This document shows positions 1-6,083 of a stretch of 10,499 bases of DNA, piece after piece. Source of the DNA: Coriobacteriia bacterium (GTDB lineage: Bacteria; Actinomycetota; Coriobacteriia; Anaerosomatales; PALSA-660); the NCBI GenBank assembly GCA_003133285.1, contig PKWR01000020.1, forward strand, positions 10,659 to 21,157, read 5' to 3'. Each line of letters begins with the position of its first letter. Within the stretch, counting starts at the first letter, position 1. Under the pieces are notes generated by a model. That model did no database searches. It saw only the letters and a list, made by a program, of their open reading frames with translations, and was not told where the DNA came from. Made by a program: the position numbers and the translations under genes.

Positions 1-1678
1 GAGCCTGTGGGGCAAGGACACGTACGAGACGCAGAAGGACATCTGGGCCCAGGTCATCGGCGAGCAGATGGACACGTGGCACTCGACCACCTCGAACCGT
101 GACGGCGGTCGTACGACGCAGCGCCCGGCCGTGCTCACCATCGGACCGGCCGGCGAGAACCTGAGCAGGATCGCTTCCCTCATCCACGATGCGGGCAACG
201 GAGCCGGCCAGGGCGGGTTCGGCGGCGTCTGGGGCTCGAAGAACCTCAAGGCGATCAGCGTGCTCGGCACCGGCAGCGTGGAGCTGGCGGACCCGAAGGC
301 GCTCGCGGACGCCCGTCTATGGATCACCCGCAACTACCAGTACAACGTCGATGATCCGGCGGTCGTCACGCCCCTCGGCGGCGCCTCCGGCCCGGCAGTG
401 TCCGAGTTCGGGCAGGGCGCGGTTCCGCTGTTCACCCGCCAGCCGGGCTTCGGTCCCGAGCTGACCACGCCGGTGCTCGAGCCGTCCCGTCCGCAGGGCT
501 GCCTCGGCTGCCATCAGAACTGCCGCATCAAGACCCAGAGTGGTCAGGGCAACGAGTCGCAGTGCGTCGACGGCCTGTTCTCCTCGTTCAACACCGTCGC
601 GACCGGCGACGAGCTGCTCAAGGCGACCGACCTGTTCCAGAAGCTCGGCGTCAACGCGTTCGAGTTCGTCGGCCTCATGGGCTACCTCGTCGCGCTGAAC
701 AAGATGGGCATCCTCGGCAAGGGCAAGAAGATCCACACCGACATCGACATCGCGGACTTCATGTCGTACTCCACCCGCAAGGGGCTGCTCGAGGCGATCG
801 CCTACCGGACCGACATCGGCAAGGACCTCGCTGAAGGCACGGTTCGCGCCATGGAGAAGTGGGGACGCCTCGGCGACCTCGACACCGGCATCGCGCGCTT
901 CCCGAACTGGGGCTACTCGCAGCACTACGATCCGCGCCTTGAGGTCGAGTGGGGCTATGGGTCTCTCATCGGCGAGCGCGACATCAACGAGCACGACATC
1001 AACTGGGCGGTCTTCTGGCAACCTCTCGCGGCCTACTGCATCGGCGAAGAGCCGGCATACTCGGCCGAGAGGCTCTCGAAGATCTTCGGAGAGAAGCTCG
1101 TCCCCTACAACGACCCGATGATGATCAACTACAGCGAAGAGGGCATCTACTCCGACGCCAAGATCAAGATGATCGCCTGGCATCGCCACTACACCCGCTT
1201 CTACAAGCAGTCGCTGGGCTTCTGCGACTGGGCGTACTCGAACTTCATCAACCCGAGCTCGAAGAACGGCGAGGGCTACACGCCTGAGGCGGAGCCGAAG
1301 TTCTACAACGCCGTCAGCGGCAAGCACATCACGTTCGAGGACGGCATGGAGATGGGTCGCAAGATCTGGAACCTGGACCGCGCGATCTGGGCCCTTCAGG
1401 GCCGCCACCGCGACCAGGAGGTCTTCGCCGGTTACGTCTACGACCTGAAGACCGACGTCCCGTACATGCTCCCGATCTTCAAGGACGGCGTCTGGAGCTA
1501 CGACCCGTGCCTGGGCCGCCAGCTCGACCGCGCGAAGTTCGAAGACTGGAAGACGCGCTACTTCGCATTCGAAGGCTGGGACACCAAGTCCGGCTGGCCC
1601 ACGCAGGAGACCCTGAGCAAGCTCGGTCTCGACAACGTCGCCGCGGAGCTCAAGGCCGCCGGCAAACTCGGCGCATAG
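1..1678 (+). CDS. AOR-family tungsten/molybdenum pterin oxidoreductase, C-terminal part (5' end outside window)
   Basis: The reading frame is open from base 2, so the gene starts upstream; 558 residues are visible. Seen: a stretch LWGKDTYETQ at the extreme left, then IGPAGENLSRIA and GGFGGVWGSKNLKAI, which are hallmark AOR N-terminal-domain motifs contacting the pterin cofactor. Next is CLGCHQNC (visible residues 167-174), the C-x2-C-x3-C group that with a distant Cys (503, in DPCLGR) should ligate one [4Fe-4S] cluster. The tail reads like family C-termini (GWDTKSGWPT, then LGLDNVAAEL). Known of the family: cytoplasmic W- or Mo-bispyranopterin enzymes that oxidise aldehydes or related substrates, or reduce acids or benzoyl-CoA, with ferredoxin or partner Fe-S subunits, mostly in anaerobes. 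The substrate cannot be read from sequence. By comparison with family lengths, roughly the first 120-140 residues are missing (inference). The ATG at 68 is internal. The small gene at 1693 follows after 14 bases and is probably co-transcribed. Confidence 0.93.
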   Translation, partial: SLWGKDTYETQKDIWAQVIGEQMDTWHSTTSNRDGGRTTQRPAVLTIGPAGENLSRIASLIHDAGNGAGQGGFGGVWGSKNLKAISVLGTGSVELADPKALADARLWITRNYQYNVDDPAVVTPLGGASGPAVSEFGQGAVPLFTRQPGFGPELTTPVLEPSRPQGCLGCHQNCRIKTQSGQGNESQCVDGLFSSFNTVATGDELLKATDLFQKLGVNAFEFVGLMGYLVALNKMGILGKGKKIHTDIDIADFMSYSTRKGLLEAIAYRTDIGKDLAEGTVRAMEKWGRLGDLDTGIARFPNWGYSQHYDPRLEVEWGYGSLIGERDINEHDINWAVFWQPLAAYCIGEEPAYSAERLSKIFGEKLVPYNDPMMINYSEEGIYSDAKIKMIAWHRHYTRFYKQSLGFCDWAYSNFINPSSKNGEGYTPEAEPKFYNAVSGKHITFEDGMEMGRKIWNLDRAIWALQGRHRDQEVFAGYVYDLKTDVPYMLPIFKDGVWSYDPCLGRQLDRAKFEDWKTRYFAFEGWDTKSGWPTQETLSKLGLDNVAAELKAAGKLGA

Positions 1679-1692
1679 GAAAGGTGACGTAC

Positions 1693-2079
1693 ATGTCTAT
1701 CGAACTGACACTGCCGTCGCAGGCGATGGCCGAGTCCATGACCCGCGAGCTGGGCTGGGACGAGCGCATCACCGGGCACAAGATCAGCCCGATCGTCGGG
1801 AACATGCCTGAGGAGCTCTTCACCTTCCAGGCCGCCGCTGACTTCCTGCACCTGGGAAGCGGCGAGCAGATGAAGATCCACGGTAGCCATGCGCACATCG
1901 GCTACGTCGACCCGACCGTGCTCAAGGCATGGCTCATCGCGCAGTTCGGCGACACGGAGCTTGCCGGCGCGATCGATGCGGCGCTCGCCCAGGGGCTCAA
2001 CCCCTGGATGGTCATGTCGCCCATTCGCGACGCGATGCAGCAGCGGCTCGAGCAGCTTCGCTCAGTCGTCACGGCGTAA
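1693..2079 (+). CDS. small hypothetical protein, probable partner of the AOR-family enzyme
   Basis: A 128-residue soluble protein with no signal peptide, membrane segment or Cys cluster; I do not recognise the family. The ATG follows a purine-rich site (GGAAAGGTGA, 1679-1688), so initiation is well supported. The N-terminal half contains LGWDERITGHKISPIVGNMP and a Phe-rich FTFQAAADFLHLG. A short His-rich segment follows (KIHGSHAHIGYVD). The C-terminal half (LKAWLIAQFGD onward) looks helical, with MSPIRDAMQQRLEQLRS at the end. Its position 14 bases after the AOR gene and before a strong terminator makes a two-gene (or longer) operon likely. A role as an accessory or assembly subunit of the oxidoreductase is inference from position only. 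The His-rich turn could bind metal or cofactor, but no catalytic motif is evident. Confidence 0.85.
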   Translation: MSIELTLPSQAMAESMTRELGWDERITGHKISPIVGNMPEELFTFQAAADFLHLGSGEQMKIHGSHAHIGYVDPTVLKAWLIAQFGDTELAGAIDAALAQGLNPWMVMSPIRDAMQQRLEQLRSVVTA

Positions 2080-2082
2080 GCC

Positions 2083-2095
2083 GCCCCCTCGGGGC
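2083..2095 (+). terminator. small GC hairpin just after the AOR operon stop codon
   Basis: GCCCC (2083-2087) and GGGGC (2091-2095) form a perfect 5-bp stem with a CTC loop, four bases after the TAA. There is no T-run. It may act with the longer hairpin at 2136-2165 in ending or protecting the AOR transcript; alone it is weak evidence. Confidence 0.3.
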
Positions 2096-2135
2096 AGGGC
2101 CGGGCAGTCGCCTCTGCGTCGTCGAGATACGGAAG

Positions 2136-2165
2136 AAGGTCGGACCCTGCCGGGGGTCCGGCCTT
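2136..2165. terminator. strong, probably bidirectional hairpin between convergent genes
   Basis: AAGGTCGGACCC (2136-2147) pairs with GGGTCCGGCCTT (2154-2165) over 12 bp, with a single T-G mismatch and a 6-base loop. It lies between the + strand AOR operon (ends 2079) and the - strand toroid gene (ends 2199). The bases after the stem are moderately T-rich on each strand (CGCTTGTC on +, CTTCC on -). This fits a two-way intrinsic terminator, though neither side has a long T tract. Confidence 0.7.
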
Positions 2166-2198
2166 CGCTTGTCAGGGGGCATGCGTTGGTCTGCAGCG

Positions 2199-3257
2199 TC
2201 AGACGCCGAAGTGCGAGAGCGCCTGCAGCGCGCGAAGCGTCAGCCACTTCGACGGGGCGCCCTTCGTCTCGATGTCGGCGATCATCTTGCCGTTCAGGGA
2301 GTTGCGCATCGTCCAGCGCATCTGCGGGTCCGCCGCCTCCATGATCACACCGATGGCCGCTTCGTACTCGGGCCGCCGCGTCTCGCCGACCGCGGCCAGC
2401 GCGAGCAGCGCCTCGAGGGCGTCCGAGTTGTAGGAGAGCGGGAAGCCGAAGTGCAACCACCCGGACTTGTCCTTGTAGTGGAGCTGCGGGTGCTCGGACA
2501 GGAAACGATCGCGGAAGCCATGGCGCTCGTTCGATGGCATCGACCAGATCGCGTCGTTGAACTCGCGCGACTCCGCGGGCAGGCAGCGGAAGACCTCCTT
2601 GTCGCGCAGCTTCGCCACACACTCGTCGCGAAGCTCTTGGGCGCCCTCGGGCCACAGTTCGTGCGGCACCTCGGCGAGGTACAGCAGCAGCTTCGGCGTG
2701 AGCATGTGGCAGTAGCCGTTGAGCTGGTAGTCGCGCCCGTCTCGGCAGTCGACGACGCCGATCGATCGGTACAGCTCGACGCAGTAGCGCAGCCCCGCCG
2801 CCACGCGCTCGTCCCGCTCGAAGCCGAGGCGTGCAAGGCCACGCCCGACGTTCGCGGTCAGGCAGGGGATGCAGCCGGCGGGCTGCATGTTGCCGGCACT
2901 CCACGAGCCGTCGGGAAGCTGGCGCGAGAACGCGTAGGCGGCCCCGCGCTGCACACGGTGGCAGTCGCCGCTCGCGTAGAGCTCGCCCAGGAAGACGATC
3001 TGCCACAGCGAGCCGCCGTACTTCTGGTAGTCGCGGCCGGGAGTGTCCCACGAACCGTCCTCGCGCATCGCGTCGAGGATGCGCTTGACCGGTTCGTAGT
3101 CGTTGCGGCGTGCCCAGAGCCCGGTCGTCTCGGGCGAGTCGGGCTCGCCCAGCAGCGTGCGCCGGGTCAGCACCGCGACCGCGGGGTCCTCGGGCTCGAG
3201 AAGCCAGCCGAGCGTCGCCGGGGGTACGGTCGAGATCACCTTCGCGTCGGTTCCCAT
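2199..3257 (-). CDS. alpha/alpha-toroid (prenyltransferase / terpene cyclase-like fold) protein, function unknown
   Basis: 352 residues, cytoplasmic. The opening GWLLEPEDPAVAVLTRRTLLG and the repeats REDGSWDTPG (65-74), KYGGSLWQIVFLGEL (79-93), QLPDGSWSAGN (113-123) and CIPCLTANVGRGLARLG (129-145) match a family of toroidal helical-repeat proteins. Some database entries of that family are, as I recall, mislabelled 'nitrogen fixation protein NifH'. No P-loop exists here, so that label would be wrong. It also lacks the DxDD acid motif and the length of squalene-hopene cyclases. Eight cysteines stand out (99, 129, 132, 159, 171, 183, 213, 225), including CxxC at 129-132 and a CH pair at 183-184. 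The ATG at 3257 is chosen because GAGAGAGGG sits 7 bases upstream. An in-frame ATG 32 codons earlier lies upstream of the probable promoter. The gene is alone on its strand, diverges from the lipoprotein gene, and its substrate is unknown. Confidence 0.88.
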   Translation of the reverse strand: MGTDAKVISTVPPATLGWLLEPEDPAVAVLTRRTLLGEPDSPETTGLWARRNDYEPVKRILDAMREDGSWDTPGRDYQKYGGSLWQIVFLGELYASGDCHRVQRGAAYAFSRQLPDGSWSAGNMQPAGCIPCLTANVGRGLARLGFERDERVAAGLRYCVELYRSIGVVDCRDGRDYQLNGYCHMLTPKLLLYLAEVPHELWPEGAQELRDECVAKLRDKEVFRCLPAESREFNDAIWSMPSNERHGFRDRFLSEHPQLHYKDKSGWLHFGFPLSYNSDALEALLALAAVGETRRPEYEAAIGVIMEAADPQMRWTMRNSLNGKMIADIETKGAPSKWLTLRALQALSHFGV

Positions 3258-3279
3258 GATGGCGCCCTCTCTCAGTGCG

Positions 3280-3285
3280 ACTGTA
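3280..3285 (-). promoter_or_regulatory. candidate -10 box of the toroid gene
   Basis: On the minus strand TACAGT lies 22 bases before the ATG at 3257, upstream of the ribosome binding site. This implies a short leader of about 15 bases. No convincing -35 box is visible 16-18 bases further up, so support is position plus the TAxxxT pattern. Confidence 0.35.
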
Positions 3286-3368
3286 CCCAGTGCAGCCGTG
3301 TGGCCCCGCGTCGCGCCAGCGGTGCGCGGGTACGGTCCGAGCGACCGCCCCACCCGTCAGGAGGACCC

Positions 3369-3755
3369 ATGCGCCGGATCCACGCAGGCGTGATGCTCGT
3401 GCTCTCGCTGGTCGTCCTCGCGGGGTGCTCGACGGCGACGGGCTCGTCGGCTGCTGCGGGCATCGTCAGCACCCGCTGCACGCGGTGTCATCCGCTCGAC
3501 CGCATCAGGGCGGCGCAGCACGACGCGGCCGCATGGAAGGCGACGGTGGATCGTATGCGCGGGAAGGGCGCCCGGCTATCCGACGGCGAGGAGCAGCGGG
3601 TCTGTAGCGCCCTCTGCGCTATAGCTTCTCGAGCACGTCGATCGCGCGGATGTCGTTCGCGGTGTGCAGGACGATCACGGCCTCGTCGCACTCGGGGAAG
3701 GTCGTGGCGTACACCTGCGCGATGTCGATGTTCGCGTTGGACAGCGCGCGGGTGA
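3369..3755 (+). CDS. small monoheme cytochrome c-like lipoprotein, probably frameshifted at its 3' end
   Basis: The start is secure: AGGAGG lies 4 bases before ATG. Residues 1-19 are a lipoprotein signal peptide with lipobox LAGC (Cys20 lipidated), followed by a Ser/Ala-rich linker. CTRCH (37-41) is a c-type heme motif, and Met63 in TVDRMRGKGARLSDGEEQ is a plausible distal ligand. This layout matches very small exported monoheme cytochromes that carry electrons at the cell surface. After residue 78 (EEQRV) similarity to such proteins ends. The frame runs on as an Arg/Cys-rich tail of about 50 residues, antisense to the convergent ACT gene for 137 bases, so the tail is probably not meaningful. 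In another frame a TAG at 3605-3607 follows at once, and one extra base near 3601 would give a normal end ...EEQRVL-stop. Either the sequence has a one-base deletion or the gene is damaged. Confidence 0.68.
   Translation: MRRIHAGVMLVLSLVVLAGCSTATGSSAAAGIVSTRCTRCHPLDRIRAAQHDAAAWKATVDRMRGKGARLSDGEEQRVCSALCAIASRARRSRGCRSRCAGRSRPRRTRGRSWRTPARCRCSRWTARG
3602..3624. terminator. hairpin spanning the stops of the convergent lipoprotein and ACT genes
   Basis: CTGTAGCGC (3602-3610) and GCGCTATAG (3616-3624) pair over 9 bp with one G-T mismatch around a CCTCT loop. The minus-strand TAG of the ACT gene (3619-3621) and a plus-strand TAG (3605-3607) sit symmetrically in the two arms. This is a plausible shared end for both transcripts, but it lacks T-runs. 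Confidence 0.4.
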
Positions 3756-4023
3756 TCGCGGCCAGCTCTCCGGGGCGGTTGGGGACCCTGGCGATGATCG
3801 CGGGGGCGGCTCCCGTCTCGCCGTCGAGTTCTTGGAGGGCCTTGTAGGCGAGACGACTGTCGTCGGCGTAGACGATCACGGTAGCCATCCCGTTCGCTTC
3901 GTAGCCGCGCAAGGCCAGCACGTTCACGCCGTGTCCGAGGAGCCGGTCGGCGATGTCGGTCAGCAGCCCCACCCGATCGGGCGCGCGGAAGATCAGTTCG
4001 TTGCGCAGATTGAACGTCGCCAT
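3619..4023 (-). CDS. tandem ACT-domain amino-acid-sensing protein
   Basis: 134 residues made of two ACT domains. The first (about 9-65) has FRAPDRVGLLTDIADRLLGHGVNVL and the second (about 76-132) has ARVPNRPGELAAITRALSNANIDI. Both show the beta-alpha-beta-beta-alpha-beta pattern with the Gly turn (DRVG, NRPG) that binds amino acids at ACT dimer interfaces. No catalytic domain is attached, so it is a stand-alone regulatory or ligand-binding protein of the cytoplasm. The target is unknown and nothing next door is an obvious client enzyme. The start at 4023 follows GGAGGAGG with a 5-base spacer; an in-frame ATG five codons earlier overlaps that site and is rejected. It converges on the cytochrome lipoprotein gene, and its stop lies inside a shared hairpin. 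Confidence 0.9.
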   Translation of the reverse strand: MATFNLRNELIFRAPDRVGLLTDIADRLLGHGVNVLALRGYEANGMATVIVYADDSRLAYKALQELDGETGAAPAIIARVPNRPGELAAITRALSNANIDIAQVYATTFPECDEAVIVLHTANDIRAIDVLEKL

Positions 4024-4133
4024 GCCGTCCTCCTCCATTCCCTGAGCCGGTCAGAGGTCATGCCGTGCTCGATATCTACCCGCGGGAAGCGGATACATCC
4101 CCCGGGGCAAGGGGTCGCCTCGGGTCCGCGTGC

Positions 4134-4142
4134 TGGTATGCT
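4134..4142 (+). promoter_or_regulatory. extended -10 promoter of the exonuclease gene
   Basis: TGgTATGCT fits the extended -10 pattern (TG, one base, hexamer). Transcription would begin near 4149, about 26 bases before the GTG at 4175. This also argues against the in-frame GTG at 4130 as the start, since it lies upstream of the promoter. Confidence 0.5.
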
Positions 4143-4174
4143 CCGGCGGCACACCCACTCTGCGAGAGCATCCC

Positions 4175-4735
4175 GTGATCCAGCGCTGGACAGCCATCGA
4201 CTTCGAGACCGCTTCGCGCGAGCGCGCCAGCGCGTGCGCGCTCGGCCTCGCGGTGATCGAGGGCGACCGCATCGTCGAGAGGCGGGACTGGCTCGTCCAG
4301 CCGCCCGGCAACTACTTCGAGACGATCAACACGCGCATCCACGGGATCCACGCCGACCTCGTGGCGCAGGAACCCGAGTTCGACGAGCTGTGGCCTGAGA
4401 TCGAGCCGTACCTGAGCGGGGCCGTCGTGCTCGCGCACAACGCGGCCTTCGACATGGGCGTCCTGCGCGCTTCGCTCGCGCGCTACGAGCTGGAGTCGCC
4501 GCGCATCGCCGGCTACCACTGCACCGTGACGATGTCCCGCAAGGTGTGGCCGGACCTCGAGAACCATCGGCTCTCGAGCGTCTGCCGCTTCTGCGGCATC
4601 GACCTGTCGCACCATGAGGCCGCTTCGGACGCGCTCGCGTGCGCGTCGATCGCGCTGCACTGCCTGGCGAAGACCGGGGAGCCGACACTGGACCATCTGG
4701 CGGGCCGCCTGGGCATGCGCCCGCGCCGCCTGTAG
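4175..4735 (+). CDS. DnaQ-like DEDDh 3'-5' exonuclease (DNA polymerase III epsilon-like)
   Basis: 186 residues forming a single RNase H-like exonuclease domain. All catalytic residues are present: Asp9 and Glu11 in AIDFET (Exo I), Asp93 in AHNAAFDMGVL (Exo II), and His147 and Asp152 in HHEAASDA (Exo III, the DEDDh form). The IHGIHADLV segment is also typical. Known of the family: removes nucleotides 3' to 5' from DNA or RNA with two metal ions, in proofreading or repair. Because it is short and lacks the PHP, BRCT or polymerase-binding C-terminus of the main replicative forms, it is more likely an accessory repair or trimming nuclease. The GTG at 4175 is chosen from the extended -10 upstream and because the conserved domain begins five residues later; its ribosome site (GAGAG) is weak. 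The ACT gene diverges from it across about 150 bases. Confidence 0.92.
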   Translation: MIQRWTAIDFETASRERASACALGLAVIEGDRIVERRDWLVQPPGNYFETINTRIHGIHADLVAQEPEFDELWPEIEPYLSGAVVLAHNAAFDMGVLRASLARYELESPRIAGYHCTVTMSRKVWPDLENHRLSSVCRFCGIDLSHHEAASDALACASIALHCLAKTGEPTLDHLAGRLGMRPRRL

Positions 4736-4763
4736 CCTTCAGGGCCGCCGCGCCCCGCTGCCG

Positions 4764-4769
4764 TATGCT
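4764..4769 (+). promoter_or_regulatory. candidate -10 box of the CDF transporter gene
   Basis: TATGCT lies 52 bases before the ATG at 4822, in the 86-base gap after the exonuclease gene. It is the same hexamer as at the exonuclease promoter. No clear -35 box stands at the usual distance, so the transporter may also be read from upstream. Confidence 0.35.
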
Positions 4770-4821
4770 TCGACCGGTCGCCGGGGGCGGCCGGGACCAC
4801 AACCTCACGATTGGGAGCGGC

Positions 4822-5775
4822 ATGTCAGCCAAGGGCGAATCCAAGGTCGCGGTCGTCGCCGCGATAGTCGGCAACGTGCTCATCGCGGTCATCAAGTTCG
4901 TCGCGGCGGGCCTGACCGGCAGCTCCGCGATGATCGCGGAGGGCATCCATTCGCTGGTGGACACCGGCAACGGGGGGCTGGTCCTCCTGGGGATGCGCCG
5001 CAGCAACGCACCGGCTGACGACGAGCATCCCTTCGGGCACGGCAAGGAGCTCTACTTCTACACGCTCATCGTTGCCATCTCGATCTTCGGCATCGGCGGC
5101 GGCATGTCGGTCTATGAGGGCGTGACGCACTTGATCCACCCGGTGGCCGTCGAGAACCCGTGGCCGAACTACATCGTCCTGGCGATCGCGGTGCTGGTCG
5201 AGGGCAGCTCGTTCCTCGTGGCGATGCGTGAGTTCACCGCTGCGCGTGGCTCGCGCGGCGTGGTCGAGTTCATCCGGGTCTCCAAGGACCCGAGCCTGTT
5301 CACGGTCGTCTTCGAGGACTCGGCCGCGATCGCCGGCCTCGCCGTCGCGTTCCTCGGGGTGTTCCTCGGGCAGGTCACCGGCAGTCCCTACTTCGACGGC
5401 GCGGCCTCCATCATCATCGGCGCGCTGCTGATGAGCGTTGCCTGGCTGCTGGCCGGCAAGTCCAAGGGCCTGCTTGTCGGAGAGGGAGTCGAGCTCGTCG
5501 TGCTCGAGCGGATGCACGCTCTCGTGGCGGCCGACGGCGGCGTGGCGCACGTCGGCGACATCCGCACGATGTACCTGGGGCCGCACGACCTGCTCGTCAA
5601 CCTGGACGTCGCGTTCCGTGACGGCCTCGGCCACGCCGATGTGTGGGAGGCGATAGAGCGCGTCGAAGCGACGCTCAAGGCCGACCAGCCGGAGATCAGC
5701 CGCGTCTACATCGAGGCACAGTCGCTGGCGCACGCGCTCGAGGCCTCGGACCGGGCCGAGGGCTTCGAAGACTAG
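4822..5775 (+). CDS. cation diffusion facilitator, ZnT9 (SLC30A9)-like
   Basis: 317 residues with about six membrane segments (roughly 9-29, 33-57, 78-98, 115-135, 165-185, 191-211) and a C-terminal cytoplasmic ferredoxin-like domain (about 220-300). EGIHSLVDTGNGGLVLLG (40-57) is the family's TM2 metal-site region, with His43 and Asp47. HPFGHGKE (69-76) follows. In TM5, DPSLFTVVFEDSAAIAGL (156-173) has Glu165-Asp166 where most transporters have His-x3-Asp. This arrangement, with GSPYFDGAASIIIG and LLVGEGVE, matches the ZnT9 branch rather than FieF/YiiP. Known of the family: proton-coupled export of Zn, Mn or other divalent ions from the cytoplasm; the metal is uncertain here. The ATG at 4822 has GGGAG five bases upstream. 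The open frame reaches further up, but only into the preceding gene. Confidence 0.93.
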   Translation: MSAKGESKVAVVAAIVGNVLIAVIKFVAAGLTGSSAMIAEGIHSLVDTGNGGLVLLGMRRSNAPADDEHPFGHGKELYFYTLIVAISIFGIGGGMSVYEGVTHLIHPVAVENPWPNYIVLAIAVLVEGSSFLVAMREFTAARGSRGVVEFIRVSKDPSLFTVVFEDSAAIAGLAVAFLGVFLGQVTGSPYFDGAASIIIGALLMSVAWLLAGKSKGLLVGEGVELVVLERMHALVAADGGVAHVGDIRTMYLGPHDLLVNLDVAFRDGLGHADVWEAIERVEATLKADQPEISRVYIEAQSLAHALEASDRAEGFED

Positions 5776-5790
5776 GTTCCCGGGCGGCCG

Positions 5791-6006
5791 CTAGGAGCAG
5801 CCGCAGCCGCTCTTCGCCGACTCGGGGACGCCGGCCTTGCGCAGGATCGAGATCATCGGGCACCAGCCGAACGCGCCGCCGACGACCAGGTTCACTCCGA
5901 CGAAGGCGGTGAACAGCAACCAGAGCGGGTTCACGAAGAAGCCGAGCGCGACGGAGAGCAGCACGAACGCGCCGGCGATGAGGCGCAGGTAGCGGTCCAG
6001 ATACAT
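5791..6006 (-). CDS. DUF2892 / YgaP-like small membrane protein
   Basis: 71 residues. Two membrane helices (about 8-26 and 28-47) are joined by a short FVNP turn, then FGWCPMISILRKAGV and a tail ending GCGCS. The layout RLIAGAFVLLS...GFFVNPLWLLFTAFVG matches the DUF2892 domain also found at the C-terminus of E. coli YgaP after its rhodanese domain. Family members are often linked to sulfur-transfer genes. Cys49 after the second helix is characteristic of the family; Cys68 and Cys70 form an extra CxC that could carry persulfide or metal (inference). ATG 6006 is preceded by AAGAAG. Directly upstream is a palindrome resembling CsoR/CstR operators, so control by persulfide or copper is likely. 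The transporter gene converges on it with only 15 bases between. Confidence 0.87.
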   Translation of the reverse strand: MYLDRYLRLIAGAFVLLSVALGFFVNPLWLLFTAFVGVNLVVGGAFGWCPMISILRKAGVPESAKSGCGCS

Positions 6007-6032
6007 GGGGTACTTCTTGGACGGAAAGGGAT

Positions 6033-6048
6033 ATACCCCATAGGGTAT
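6033..6048. promoter_or_regulatory. palindromic operator of CsoR/CstR type over the DUF2892 gene promoter
   Basis: ATACCC (6033-6038), CATA, GGGTAT (6043-6048): a perfect 6-bp inverted repeat around a 4-base centre, 27 bases upstream of the ATG at 6006. On the minus strand a TATATC -10-like box (6030-6035) overlaps one arm, so a bound repressor would block the promoter. Known: the CsoR/CstR/FrmR family binds G/C tracts flanked by A/T of the form ATACCC...GGGTAT. CstR members respond to persulfide, CsoR members to Cu(I). No regulator gene is in the window. Confidence 0.65.
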
Positions 6049-6058
6049 CACGGCACGG

Positions 6059-6081
6059 GAACCGGTCCTCGGACCCCGTTC
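6059..6081 (-). terminator. possible hairpin after the AHSA1 gene
   Basis: GGTC (6064-6067) pairs with GACC (6072-6075) round a CTCG loop. Outer arms GAAC (6059-6062) and GTTC (6078-6081) extend the stem past small bulges. It lies 3-25 bases beyond the AHSA1 stop and before the next promoter. There is no T-run, so termination is only suggested. Confidence 0.3.
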
Positions 6082-6083
6082 GC

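Noticed and set aside
68..1678. Taking the ATG at 68 as the start of the AOR-family gene
   Set aside because: The frame is open to the window edge and the upstream residues (LWGKDTYETQ) match the family, so the ATG is an internal methionine.
2199..3257. NifH or squalene-hopene cyclase as the name for the toroid protein
   Set aside because: There is no P-loop or nitrogenase Fe-protein cysteine pattern. The protein is also far shorter than squalene-hopene cyclases and has no DxDD motif.
2199..3353. A longer toroid protein starting at the ATG at 3353
   Set aside because: The extra 32 residues lack family similarity, lie upstream of the probable -10 box, and the ATG at 3257 has a clear ribosome site.
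1929..3755. A long open frame on the + strand across the toroid gene
   Set aside because: It is antisense to a convincing gene and has the Arg/Ala/His-rich composition produced by GC-rich DNA. Only its last part from 3369 has a ribosome site, signal peptide and heme motif.
4130..4735. GTG at 4130 as the exonuclease start
   Set aside because: It lies upstream of the extended -10 box at 4134-4142 and would not be in the transcript; the added 15 residues show no conserved sequence.
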